Part shown: positions 15,276 through 23,040 of the stretch, piece by piece
How positions within the stretch are numbered: position 1 is the stretch's first letter
Layout of the letters: every line of letters starts with the position of its first letter
Assembly: GCA_030428695.1 (NCBI GenBank)
Contig: JAUIEM010000111.1
Coordinates: 1 to 24,667 of the forward strand
Length of the DNA: 24,667 bases
Source: a bacterium
GTDB taxonomy: Bacteria; Planctomycetota; J058; JAJDCP01
Direction of reading: 5' to 3'
The notes under the pieces: model-generated
Seen by the model: the letters and a program-made list of their open reading frames with translations, nothing else
Databases searched by the model: none
What the model was told of the DNA's origin: nothing
Program-made: the position numbers and the translations under genes

Positions 15276-17072
15276 GTGGCGCGCTTCCTGCCCTTCCTTC
15301 TGCTCTTCCTGGTCGGCTGCGGCGGAGGCGGCGGCGACAGCGGCGGAGGCGGAAACATCTTCGGCTTCGTCTTCGGCACCAACGAGCTGCCCGCCGCCGA
15401 GGTCGCCGTCGGCGGCACCGAGACCAACTTCGGAGGCCGCTTCGGCACCGCGGGCGGCGGCACGGTGCTGATCGTCGGCGGCTCGGTCGGCGACGCCTCG
15501 ATCCGCGTCCCGCTCGACACCACCGGCGGCACCGTCGGCTTGAGCCGCCCGGTCTTCCTGCCGCCGATCGCCTCGGGGCTCCAGTCCGGGCTGATCGTCA
15601 ACGACCCCCTGCCGCAGGTGCTCGACAGCGTGCGCCTGCCCGGCGTGACGGTGACCGTGCAGGCGATGACCAGCTTCAACCACAACCTCCTGCGGCTGTT
15701 GCCCCTCGCCCCGGACATGCTGCCGTCCGCGCTTCCCGCCGGCAGCGCGACCCGCTGCGGCTTCCTGCTCGACCCCCACGACCTCGAGCTGTCGCCCGCG
15801 GCCGACCTGACGCTGCCGAACCTCGACGCCCTCGGCTTCGGCATGAGCGCCGAGCTGCTCCGCTTCGACCCGGAGACCAACAGCTACACGAACGTCGGCA
15901 CCCTGCAGGTCGACCAGGGCACCGCCACCCTGACCGCGACCGGCGTCCTCGACCGGGGCGGGCTGTACGTCGTGATTCCTCCGGGCAGCCCGGACGTCAC
16001 GCGGGTCGTGGGCCGGTTGCTCAGCCCGTCCGGCACGCCCGTCGCAGGCTACACGGTGCTGCTGCCCGGCTCGCTGGTCACGACCACCGACGTCGACGGA
16101 CGCTTCGACGTCTCGAACGTGCCGGTCCACGACGGGCCGATCATGGTGCGGGTGCAGAACGCCCCGAGCTTCGGGGACGAGTTCTTCAGCGAGGGGCCCT
16201 TCACGGCGACCGTCGGCGGCCTGACCGACATCGGCAACATCTCCGTCGACGCCTCGCCGCGCGACCTGATCTCCCCGATCGTCACCTACAACCCGAGCGA
16301 CGGCGCGACCAACGTCAACGAGGCGAGCTCGATCCGGCTGACCTTCAACGAGCCGATCGACCTCGGCAGCTTCTCGGTCGAGCTGATCGGCCTGACCGGA
16401 AGCATCCCCGGCGCGATCTCCTTCTCCGGCGACGGCCAGGTCGTCACCTTTCAGCCGATCGACGCCCTCGACAACGCGGAGACCTACACGATCCTGCTCG
16501 GCCTCGGCACCACCGACCTCGCGAGCAACCCGGTCGACAGCGAGGACAACGTGTCGCGCTTCACCACCCGCAGCAACCCGGGCACGCCGCCGACCGACGT
16601 GCGGCTGTTCGGGCTCGACCGCCTCGACGCCGAGGTCGGCACCGACATCACGCTGTTCGGGCAGAACTTCACCGGGGCGAGCACGGTCACCATCGGCGGC
16701 GTGACCGCGACGACGACGATCCAGACCGAGACGAGCATCCGCGCCGTCGTCCCGCTGACCCTGGTCGGAGGGAACCACCCCGTGCGGGTCGATGGGGTCG
16801 GCAACCTCGATCTCGAGATCTTCCCGACCATCGACGACCTCAGCCCCGCCATGGGCCTGCAGGCGGGCGGAGACACGGTGACCGTCAGCGGCGGCGGCTT
16901 CGGCACGAGCCCGACCGTGACCTTCAACGGCAACACCGCGGCGGTGGTGACAGCGGCGAACGACGAGGTCACCGTCGTCGTCCCCGCCAACACCCGCTCG
17001 GGACCTGTCGTCGTCACCGCCAACGGGCGACGCTCGAGCGACCGCTTCTTCTTCACCAGCGATGACCCCTGA
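15276..17072 (+). CDS. Lipoprotein with carboxypeptidase-regulatory-like, Ig-like and two IPT/TIG domains
   Basis: A 598-residue exported lipoprotein. The hydrophobic N terminus ends in LVGC, so Cys15 is the predicted lipidated residue, followed by a flexible Gly/Ser-rich linker. Residues 30 to about 240 resemble no family I can name. About 243-295 (GRLLSPSGTPVAGYTV and TTDVDGRFDVSNVP) is a carboxypeptidase regulatory-like beta sandwich. About 333-430 (NPSDGATNVNEASSIRLTFNEPI) is a Big_5/SbsA-type Ig-like domain. About 438-515 and 518-595 are IPT/TIG domains. All are surface adhesion or scaffold folds, with no catalytic signature. The GTG at 15276 is chosen because it begins the signal peptide and lies downstream of the promoter. 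The end overlaps the MoxR gene by 11 bases, so the two are probably co-translated. Confidence 0.85.
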   Translation: MARFLPFLLLFLVGCGGGGGDSGGGGNIFGFVFGTNELPAAEVAVGGTETNFGGRFGTAGGGTVLIVGGSVGDASIRVPLDTTGGTVGLSRPVFLPPIASGLQSGLIVNDPLPQVLDSVRLPGVTVTVQAMTSFNHNLLRLLPLAPDMLPSALPAGSATRCGFLLDPHDLELSPAADLTLPNLDALGFGMSAELLRFDPETNSYTNVGTLQVDQGTATLTATGVLDRGGLYVVIPPGSPDVTRVVGRLLSPSGTPVAGYTVLLPGSLVTTTDVDGRFDVSNVPVHDGPIMVRVQNAPSFGDEFFSEGPFTATVGGLTDIGNISVDASPRDLISPIVTYNPSDGATNVNEASSIRLTFNEPIDLGSFSVELIGLTGSIPGAISFSGDGQVVTFQPIDALDNAETYTILLGLGTTDLASNPVDSEDNVSRFTTRSNPGTPPTDVRLFGLDRLDAEVGTDITLFGQNFTGASTVTIGGVTATTTIQTETSIRAVVPLTLVGGNHPVRVDGVGNLDLEIFPTIDDLSPAMGLQAGGDTVTVSGGGFGTSPTVTFNGNTAAVVTAANDEVTVVVPANTRSGPVVVTANGRRSSDRFFFTSDDP

Positions 17073-18015
17073 GCCGATGGGAGGACAGCCGGAAGCCGTC
17101 GAGCGCCTGCGCGCCAACCTGCGGGCGGCGGTGATCGCCCCCGCGCGCACCCTCGACCTGGTGCTGATCGCCCTGCTCGGCCGCGGGCACCTGCTGCTCG
17201 AGGATGTGCCCGGGGTCGGGAAGACGACCCTCGCGCGCTGCCTCGCCGCCAGCCTCGACCTCGAGTTCCGGCGCATCCAGCTGACCCCCGACCTCCTGCC
17301 CTCCGACCTGCTCGGCTCCTCGGTCTACAACCCGCAGACCGGCGCCTTTCGCTTCCACAAGGGCCCGGTCTTCAGCGACATCCTGCTCGCCGACGAGCTG
17401 AACCGCGCGACCCCCCGGGCGCAGTCGGCGCTCCTCGAGGCGATGCAGGAGCGCCAGGTCAGCGCCGACGGCACCAGCTACGCGCTCGCCGAGGTGTTCC
17501 TGGTCATCGCGACCCAGAACCCGGTCGAGCTGCACGGCACCTTCCCGCTGCCCGAGGCCCAGAAAGACCGCTTCGCGATCGCGACCGGCCTCGGCTACCC
17601 CGACCGGGCAGGGCAGATAGAGATCCTCAGGAGCCGGCGCAACGACGACCCCCTCGCCCGCATCGAGCCGGTGCTCGACCGCGCGGGGCTGGTCGCGATG
17701 CAGAAGGCCGTCGCCGAGGTCGAGGTCCACGACGACCTGCTCGCCTACATCGCCGAGGTCGGCGAGGCGACGCGCTCGTCGCCTTCGCTGCTGCTCGGGG
17801 CGAGCCCGCGCGGGCTGCTGAGCTGGATGCACAGCGCCCAGGCCGCCGCCTTTGTCGCCGGCCGCGACTTCGTGCGGCCGCAGGACCTCGTCGACCTGGT
17901 TCAGCCCGCCCTGTGCCACCGGCTGTGTCTCGAGCCCGAGGTCGACATCGAGGGAGGCAAGGCCGCCGCGATCCTCGAGGACATCGTCGATGGCGTGCCG
18001 GTGCCGGTGTTGTAG
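17062..18015 (+). CDS. MoxR family AAA+ ATPase
   Basis: Cytoplasmic AAA+ ATPase of the MoxR/RavA clade, which acts as a chaperone that activates or assembles partner proteins, often with von Willebrand A-domain or DUF58 proteins encoded next to it. The 317-residue product has Walker A DVPGVGKTT (48-56), Walker B ILLADE (107-112), sensor 1 ATQNP (150-154) and the arginine-finger region QKDRF (167-171). LLGASPRG of the lid domain is at about residue 250. Start: ATG at 17062 overlaps the lipoprotein stop; an ATG at 17077 is equally free of a ribosome binding site. No vWA, DUF58 or transglutaminase gene follows here; the next gene is an unknown 504-residue protein. Confidence 0.94.
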   Translation: MTPEPMGGQPEAVERLRANLRAAVIAPARTLDLVLIALLGRGHLLLEDVPGVGKTTLARCLAASLDLEFRRIQLTPDLLPSDLLGSSVYNPQTGAFRFHKGPVFSDILLADELNRATPRAQSALLEAMQERQVSADGTSYALAEVFLVIATQNPVELHGTFPLPEAQKDRFAIATGLGYPDRAGQIEILRSRRNDDPLARIEPVLDRAGLVAMQKAVAEVEVHDDLLAYIAEVGEATRSSPSLLLGASPRGLLSWMHSAQAAAFVAGRDFVRPQDLVDLVQPALCHRLCLEPEVDIEGGKAAAILEDIVDGVPVPVL

Positions 18016-18051
18016 CAGCAGCCTGGCAGGCGGCAGGAGAGGAGGAACAGC

Positions 18052-19566
18052 ATGGCGGAGGAACTGGACGCGCTCGAGCAGCGCTGGCGGGGGTCCGGCG
18101 CGGATCCCGACGAGGCGGCCTGGCTCGAGGGCCTGGTCGCGGCCGGGGCGCTGCCGCGGGAGCAGCTGGAGCTCGCGGCCCATTGCGCCCATCCCGCCGC
18201 GCTCCTGGCCTGCGCGACGGAGGCTCCCGAGCTCGATCCCGCGGCCTGGTGCGCGGGCCTCGCCCGCTGGGGCAGCGCCGCCTTGCAGCGCGCCGCCCTC
18301 GCGGCCGCGCGGTGCGCCCTCGACAGCCACTTCTTCCTGTTTCCGACCGAAGAGCGGCCGCTGCGGGCGGTCGCGGAGAGCGAGGCGCGGCTGCTCGGTC
18401 AGACCTCCTTCGAGCGGAACATGGTCTTCCAGCGCGTGCTGCGCGCCGCGGAGAGCTGCGCGCGCGACGCGGCGGGACCGGAGGCCAGGGTCCTGCGCTC
18501 CGTCGCCTCGGCGGCCTACCACGCCGCCTGGGCGATGGTCCCCCAGCAGGACGCCGGGGATGCAGCGCGCGAGGTGGTCGTCGAGAAGCGGGTGCGCCGC
18601 GCCCTGACCGCGGCCTGTGAGGCGGCCGGCGCTGAGGCGCTGGGCGCCGCCAGGGCCGAGCTGGTCCGCTGGGCGCTCGGCCGGGGCGACCCCCTGACGG
18701 AGCGCGAGAGCTCCGGACGCATCCGTCTGGTCGGCAACGCGCCCGCGGGCTGGCCTGCCCTCGAGCTCGATGCGCGGCACCTGGCCCCGCCCTCGTATCC
18801 GCACCGGGGGCTGTTGAACAACATCGTCTTCGCGAACGCGCTGCAGACGGCCGGGCTGCAGCTGGTCGCCGGCGACTGGGAGTGCTTCCTGCCGGCGGGG
18901 GTGCTGTCGGTCCCGTTCGTGGTCGAACAGGACGAGCAGCGCTACGACATCTTCTGGTTCGCCGACGCCAGCCCCGAGGATGCCGCGCGCTGGGCCACGA
19001 TCAACGCCCTCTACGCCGACCTCGACCGCCCCGCGCCGATCCACTACGCCCGCCGCGCGCTACCCGACGCCGAGCCGCTCGAGGCCGCCGCGGTCCTGAC
19101 CACCCTCGAGGTCGCGAGCATGGCCGTCGACACACGGCTCGAGCCCGGCCGCTACGCGATGTGGTGGAGCAGCCCCGGCGACACCCACTTCGCGGAGTCG
19201 GCGGCGCGGAACCACCTCGCGCGCCTCTACCGGGCGCTCGACGGTCTCGGGCAGCACGTCCGGGCGCGCCTGCTGAAGGCGTTCGGAGCGGAGTCCGGCG
19301 CCGAGGGGCGGACCTTCCCGCTGCAGGGGCCCTGCTTCCAGCGCCTGGCGGTCCGTCTCGGCCCGCGCCGCGGCGTCAGCTTCCACTTCCCCATCGAATC
19401 CACCCCGCCCGCGTTCCGCGACGGCTGCCTGCATCAGCTGGCGCTCTGGGCCGAGCGACAGGCCGCGGACGCCGCGCCCCCGCTCGAGGCGAGCGCGCGG
19501 GCGTGGTGGGAGGCGCTCGAGCAGGCGGAGGGAGCGGCGGAGGTCGTCGGCGAGCTGCCGGGCTGA
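18052..19566 (+). CDS. Uncharacterised 504-residue protein
   Basis: I do not recognise this protein. It begins 36 bases after the MoxR gene with a good GGAGAGGAGGAA ribosome binding site, so it is probably in the same operon. The first 60 or so residues are acidic and helical (EELDALEQRW, GLVAAGALPREQLELAAHCAH). Up to about 220 the chain is Ala-rich and helical. From about 225 it becomes a mixed alpha/beta part with aromatic clusters: FANALQTAGLQL, WECFLPAGVLSVPFVVEQDEQRYDIFWFADAS, RYAMWWSSPGDTHF and SFHFPIES. There is no signal peptide or membrane segment, so it should be cytoplasmic. No catalytic motif stands out. It may be a client or partner of the MoxR ATPase, inferred only from position. 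Confidence 0.85.
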   Translation: MAEELDALEQRWRGSGADPDEAAWLEGLVAAGALPREQLELAAHCAHPAALLACATEAPELDPAAWCAGLARWGSAALQRAALAAARCALDSHFFLFPTEERPLRAVAESEARLLGQTSFERNMVFQRVLRAAESCARDAAGPEARVLRSVASAAYHAAWAMVPQQDAGDAAREVVVEKRVRRALTAACEAAGAEALGAARAELVRWALGRGDPLTERESSGRIRLVGNAPAGWPALELDARHLAPPSYPHRGLLNNIVFANALQTAGLQLVAGDWECFLPAGVLSVPFVVEQDEQRYDIFWFADASPEDAARWATINALYADLDRPAPIHYARRALPDAEPLEAAAVLTTLEVASMAVDTRLEPGRYAMWWSSPGDTHFAESAARNHLARLYRALDGLGQHVRARLLKAFGAESGAEGRTFPLQGPCFQRLAVRLGPRRGVSFHFPIESTPPAFRDGCLHQLALWAERQAADAAPPLEASARAWWEALEQAEGAAEVVGELPG

Positions 19567-19569
19567 GCG

Positions 19570-21231
19570 CTACTCCCGCCGGAACACGACCTCGCCGCCG
19601 ATCACCGTCAGCTGGCACTCGGTGGTCAGCAGCTCGGCGTGCGAGCAGCGCAGGATGTCGCGGTCGAAGACGCTGAAGTCCGCGAGCTTCCCGACCTCGA
19701 GGGTGCCGCGGCTGGTCTCCTGGAAGCCGGCCTGGGCGGCGTCGATGGTGAAGGCGCGCAGGGCCTCCTCGCGGGTCAGGCACTCCTCCGCGCGCCAGCC
19801 GCCGGCCGGCTCGAGCTCCTCATTCTGGCGGGTGACGGCGGCGAACAGGCCGAGCAGCGGGTTCTCGCTCTCGATCGGGAAGTCCGAGCCGCCGGCGATG
19901 CGGCTGCCGTGGCGCAGCAGCCGGGCCCAGGCGTAGGCGCCCTCGACCCGCTCCGGGCCGATGCGGTCCTCGACCCAGCGCATGTCGCTGGTGCAGTGGG
20001 TCGGCTGCATCGAGGGGATGACACCGAGTTGCGCGAAGCGGGGGATGTCCTCGAGATGCAGGGTCTGCGCGTGCTCGACCCGGAAGCGATGGTCGCGGCG
20101 CGGCTGCTCGGCGAGGGCCTGGGCGTAGGCATCGAGGGTCTCGCGGTTGCCGCGGTCGCCGATCGCGTGGGTCGCGACCTGGTACCCGTGGCGCAGGGCG
20201 AGGCGCGAGACCTCGAGGATGAACTCCGGCTGCATCACCGGCAGCCCCGTGTACGGCGCGCCCTCGCTGTCGGTCGGCCGGTCGCTGTACGGCTGCAGCA
20301 GCCACGCCCCGCGGGAGCCCATCGCGCCGTCGACCATGCACTTGATCGCGCGCACGGTCAGCCGACCGCCGTAGTCGACCAGCGGCGGGTGCGCGGGCAC
20401 GTACTCGACGGCCCCGCGCGCTGTCAGCATGCAGTAGACCCGCAGCTTGAGCCGGCCATCGTCGACCAGCCCGCGCCAGATCGGGACCTCCGAGGGGGCG
20501 ACCCCGGCGTCGTGCACGCCGGTCAGGCCGACCGCGAGGCAGGCCTCCTGGGCGGCGAGGAAGGCGGCGGCGCGGTCGCCGCGCTGGTCGGCGGGGATCA
20601 CGGTGGAGACCAGGTCCATCGCGTTGTCGATCAGCATCCCGGTCGGCTCGCCGGCCGCATCGCGCAGGATCTCCCCGCCGGGCGGATCCTCGGTGTCGCG
20701 GGTGATGCCGGCGAGGGCGAGGGCGCGGGCGTTGGCGCGGCCGGCGTGGCCGTCGACCCGGGTCAGCCAGACCGGATGCTCCGGGGTGATCGCGCTGAGG
20801 GGGCCGTGGGCGGGGAAGTCGTCGCGCCCCCAGTCGGCCTGGTCCCAGCGCCCGCCGAGCAGCCAGGTGCCGGGCGCGGCGCGGGCCGCCGAGGTGGCCA
20901 GGCGCTCGAGCAGGTCGTCGTAGCTCTTCGTCGCCGCGAGGTCGATGCGGCCGATGCGCAGGCTGCCGAGCCCGCCGAGGTGGCCGTGGGCGTCGATCAG
21001 CCCCGGCACGACCGTCCGCCTGCCGAGGTCGACACGCTCGGTGTCCGGGCCGGCGAAGGCGAGCACCTCCTCGTCGGTGCCGATCGCGACGATGCGCCCG
21101 TCGGCGACGGCGATCGCCGAGGCCCGTGGGCGCTCGGGGTCGAGGGTGTGGATGTTCCCGTTCAGGAACACCGCCTCGACCGCGGCGGCGGCGGTGCAGA
21201 GGCAGAGGATGAGGATGATCGCGACGTGCAT
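19570..21231 (-). CDS. Exported YtcJ-like metal-dependent amidohydrolase
   Basis: Amidohydrolase superfamily, YtcJ/amidohydrolase-3 type, hydrolysing an amide-like bond of unknown substrate. The 553-residue product starts with a hydrophobic segment (1-18) ending AAAAVEA, a likely signal peptide, so it acts outside the cytoplasm. VFLNGNIHTLDP and VVPGLIDAHGHLGG (HGH 82-84) follow, with IKCMVDGAMGS, HAIGDRGNRETLDAY, RVEHAQTLH and GGSDFPIESENPLLGL bearing the metal and catalytic His/Asp residues. LEVGKLADFSVFDRDIL closes the composite beta-sandwich domain. Length matches the family. Start ATG 21231 has GGAG 7 bases upstream and begins the signal peptide; an ATG at 21261 overlaps the -10 box and is rejected. 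It is convergent with the unknown gene, with only 3 bases between. Confidence 0.88.
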   Translation of the reverse strand: MHVAIILILCLCTAAAAVEAVFLNGNIHTLDPERPRASAIAVADGRIVAIGTDEEVLAFAGPDTERVDLGRRTVVPGLIDAHGHLGGLGSLRIGRIDLAATKSYDDLLERLATSAARAAPGTWLLGGRWDQADWGRDDFPAHGPLSAITPEHPVWLTRVDGHAGRANARALALAGITRDTEDPPGGEILRDAAGEPTGMLIDNAMDLVSTVIPADQRGDRAAAFLAAQEACLAVGLTGVHDAGVAPSEVPIWRGLVDDGRLKLRVYCMLTARGAVEYVPAHPPLVDYGGRLTVRAIKCMVDGAMGSRGAWLLQPYSDRPTDSEGAPYTGLPVMQPEFILEVSRLALRHGYQVATHAIGDRGNRETLDAYAQALAEQPRRDHRFRVEHAQTLHLEDIPRFAQLGVIPSMQPTHCTSDMRWVEDRIGPERVEGAYAWARLLRHGSRIAGGSDFPIESENPLLGLFAAVTRQNEELEPAGGWRAEECLTREEALRAFTIDAAQAGFQETSRGTLEVGKLADFSVFDRDILRCSHAELLTTECQLTVIGGEVVFRRE

Positions 21232-21233
21232 GA

Positions 21234-21258
21234 GCGGCTCCAGGACGGGTGGAGCCGC
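21234..21258 (-). promoter_or_regulatory. Perfect 9-bp inverted repeat over the amidohydrolase ribosome binding site
   Basis: On the minus strand GCGGCTCCA (21258-21250), loop CCCGTCC, TGGAGCCGC (21242-21234), two bases before the ATG. The 3' arm holds the GGAG ribosome binding site. The 5' arm abuts the proposed -10 box, so part of the repeat may be absent from the RNA and the element may instead be an operator. Confidence 0.5.
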
Positions 21259-21259
21259 C

Positions 21260-21265
21260 ATTGTA
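21260..21265 (-). promoter_or_regulatory. Candidate -10 box of the amidohydrolase gene
   Basis: TACAAT on the minus strand (21265-21260), 28 bases before the ATG. No convincing -35 box at 16-18 bp; the nearest T-rich candidates are weak. Confidence 0.4.
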
Positions 21266-21333
21266 GACGCTCGTCCGGGGAGAGAAAGCAACGAGCGCCG
21301 CGAAGTTGGTTTCTCTCGCGAGGAGCAACCTTC

Positions 21334-21426
21334 GGGATCGGGATCGCGATCGGCATCGGAATCGGAAGGGGAAATCGGGCACGGGCACGGGCGCGGGCAC
21401 GTTTGGGATCGGGAATCGGGATCGGA
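21334..21426. repeat. Degenerate GATCGG/GGGCAC hexamer repeat
   Basis: About 90 bases built of imperfect 6-base units such as GGGATC, GGAATC, GGCATC and GGGCAC, roughly in register, giving a purine-rich plus strand. It lies in the gap between the DUF1445 stop (21434) and the amidohydrolase promoter. No gene or terminator with a U-tract is seen. Just upstream, 21303-21333 can form a bulged stem around the palindrome CTCGCGAG (21315-21322). Confidence 0.65.
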
Positions 21427-21433
21427 GCCTGCC

Positions 21434-22192
21434 TCAGCCCCCCTCACGCAGGTCGGCGACGAACATGTGCCCGGGGGCGTGCGTGATCGCGAGGGACAGC
21501 GCGGCGTTCCGGACGGCGAGCAGGGTCGTGACGCCGCAGGCCCAGAACACGGGCACCTCGCCAGGCCGGACCGTGACCGCGTCCCCGAAGTCCGGCGCGG
21601 CGAGGTCGGCGATGCCGAGGGCCGCGGGCTCGCCGATCGCGACCGGGGCCCCGTGGGCGTGCGGGAAGCCGGCGGTCAGCGCGACGGCCCGCTCGGCCTG
21701 GACGGGGGACATCGGCCGCATCGAGACGACCAGGGGCGCGGCGAAGGGTCCGGCCGGAACGCAGGCCCGCGCGGTCCGGTACATCGGCACGTTGCGGCCT
21801 TCCTCGATGTGGCGGACCGGCAGCCCGGCGCGCACCAGCGCCGCCTCGAAGCTGAACGAGCAGCCGAGCAGGAAGGCGCAGAGGTCGGCGCGCCAGGCTT
21901 CCCGCGCGTCCTCCACCTCCCGCTCTTCCCCTGCGACCAGGATCCGGTAGCGTGGCAGATCGCTGCGCAGGTCGGCGTCCGGCGCGAGCCGCGGCGGGGC
22001 GACCTCACCCGGAGCGGTGACGTCGAGCACCGGGCAGGGGCGCGGGTTCCGGTGGCAGAACAGCCAGAAGTCGAAGGCCTGGGCGGCGGGCAGGGCGACG
22101 AGGTTGGCCTGCACATGGCCGGCGGCGAGACCCGCCGTCGGCCCGCTCAGCTCGCCGCTGCGGCAGCGCAGGCGCAGGGCGCGGGCGTCCAC
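21434..22192 (-). CDS. DUF1445 / YcsI family putative hydro-lyase (D-glutamate cyclase type)
   Basis: A 252-residue soluble protein of the DUF1445 family. Landmarks are SGPTAGLAAGHVQANL near the N terminus, FDFWLFCHRNPRPCPVLDVT, DLRSDLPRYR, FLLGCSFSFEAAL, RHIEEGRNVPMYRT, PLVVSMRPM, GEVPVFWACGVTT and a C-terminal ITHAPGHMFVAD. Bacterial members are annotated as putative hydro-lyases, and the mammalian mitochondrial relative DGLUCY makes 5-oxo-D-proline from D-glutamate. The reaction here is not established. The frame is open upstream into the cyclase gene; the GTG at 22192 gives a normal N terminus and lies two bases after the cyclase stop. A TTG at 22198 overlapping that stop is an alternative. 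Probably co-transcribed with the cyclase gene. Confidence 0.85.
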   Translation of the reverse strand: MDARALRLRCRSGELSGPTAGLAAGHVQANLVALPAAQAFDFWLFCHRNPRPCPVLDVTAPGEVAPPRLAPDADLRSDLPRYRILVAGEEREVEDAREAWRADLCAFLLGCSFSFEAALVRAGLPVRHIEEGRNVPMYRTARACVPAGPFAAPLVVSMRPMSPVQAERAVALTAGFPHAHGAPVAIGEPAALGIADLAAPDFGDAVTVRPGEVPVFWACGVTTLLAVRNAALSLAITHAPGHMFVADLREGG

Positions 22193-22194
22193 GC

Positions 22195-22782
22195 TCAATC
22201 CCGGGCGACGAGGCGGTGGTAGGTGAGCAGGATGCGCGAGACCTCGACCTCTTCGCGGGCGAAGCGGGCCTGCCACTCCGGAGGCAGCTTCTGGAAGCAG
22301 GCGTCGGTGATCAGCACGTCGTCGCTGTCGGCGAGGTCTTCGCCGAGCTTCGAGGTCTCGTTGAGCTGCGCGCCCCAGAGGTCGTCCTCGATCTCGAGGA
22401 AGTGCCCCTCGCCGATGCCGACGCAGAACATGATCTCCTCATCCTTCGGCCGCTGTGCGTTGCGCTCGGCGAGCAGGGCCTGCAGCTCGATGACGGCCTT
22501 GACCGCGTCGACGCCGCGGGAGAAGCGGATGAAGAAGTCGTCGCCGACCTTCTTGTAGATCCGCCCGTGATGGCGCGCGACCACGGGCCGGGCGAGGGTG
22601 TCGAGCTCGATGAAGAGGCGGAAGATGAAGGCGATGCCGTACTTCCGCGTGCGGCTGGAGAACCTCCCCATGTCGGAGATGACGACCGCCGCCTCGGTGC
22701 CGAACTGCTCGTCGAGCACCTCGCTGAAGCGCTGGTGGTCGGGGTTGGCGTCGGCGAGCCGCTTCACTTCATCCCAAGACAT
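22195..22782 (-). CDS. Small class III nucleotidyl cyclase-like protein
   Basis: A 195-residue protein that is essentially a lone class III cyclase homology domain, without membrane, receptor or HAMP parts. VVISDMGRF (Asp37) and YKKVGDDFFIRF (Asp81) fit the two metal-binding aspartates, and VGIGEGHFLEIEDDLWGAQLN corresponds to the GIxxG...DxxGxxVN region. The asparagine is kept (Asn141), but the usual transition-state arginine four residues later is Lys145, so activity is uncertain; it might be a weak cyclase or a regulatory pseudo-cyclase. The ATG at 22782 has GGAGG 12 bases upstream and GGGGA nearer. Upstream in-frame ATGs at 22821 and 22830 overlap the candidate -10 box and are less likely. 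Confidence 0.78.
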   Translation of the reverse strand: MSWDEVKRLADANPDHQRFSEVLDEQFGTEAAVVISDMGRFSSRTRKYGIAFIFRLFIELDTLARPVVARHHGRIYKKVGDDFFIRFSRGVDAVKAVIELQALLAERNAQRPKDEEIMFCVGIGEGHFLEIEDDLWGAQLNETSKLGEDLADSDDVLITDACFQKLPPEWQARFAREEVEVSRILLTYHRLVARD

Positions 22783-22819
22783 CGGGTCCCCGTTCCTCCG
22801 CCCTGTCGCATGTCGCTGC

Positions 22820-22848
22820 ATGATAGGCATTCGAAGCCGCGGTTGCGA
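22820..22848 (-). promoter_or_regulatory. Candidate promoter of the cyclase-DUF1445 operon
   Basis: Minus strand: TCGCAA (22848-22843), 17-bp spacer, TATCAT (22825-22820). The -10 box is good, the -35 box poor. It implies a leader of about 30 bases holding the GGAGG. Confidence 0.35.
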
Positions 22849-22983
22849 GCGCTAGCGAAGGATCCCGGCGAGCAGCCGCGGCGGCGCGGGAGTGTGCCCT
22901 GTCCAGGCTGCGACATTCTGCGCCGGTCCAGCCTCAAATTGAGACGCCCGCCGCGATCGAGCGAAGGTCGAGGCCCGACGGGC

Positions 22984-23039
22984 GCAAAAAGAAATTTTCT
23001 GGCGTCGCTGGCTGCATTTGTCGTGGGGAGGTGTAGAAT
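22984..23039 (+). promoter_or_regulatory. Candidate promoter with upstream A/T-tract
   Basis: TAGAAT at 23034-23039 is a fair -10 box. No clear -35 at 16-18 bp (GCTGCA at 23011-23016 is poor). A phased AAAAAGAAATTTT stretch at 22986-22998 could act as an UP-like element. It would transcribe the structured region and perhaps the sigma factor gene. Confidence 0.4.
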
Positions 23040-23040
23040 C

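Noticed and set aside
21232..21447. N-terminal extension of the amidohydrolase frame rich in Asp, Pro and Ser
   Set aside because: It is translation of the GATCGG repeat tract; the signal peptide start at 21231 and the promoter at 21260-21265 make it non-coding.
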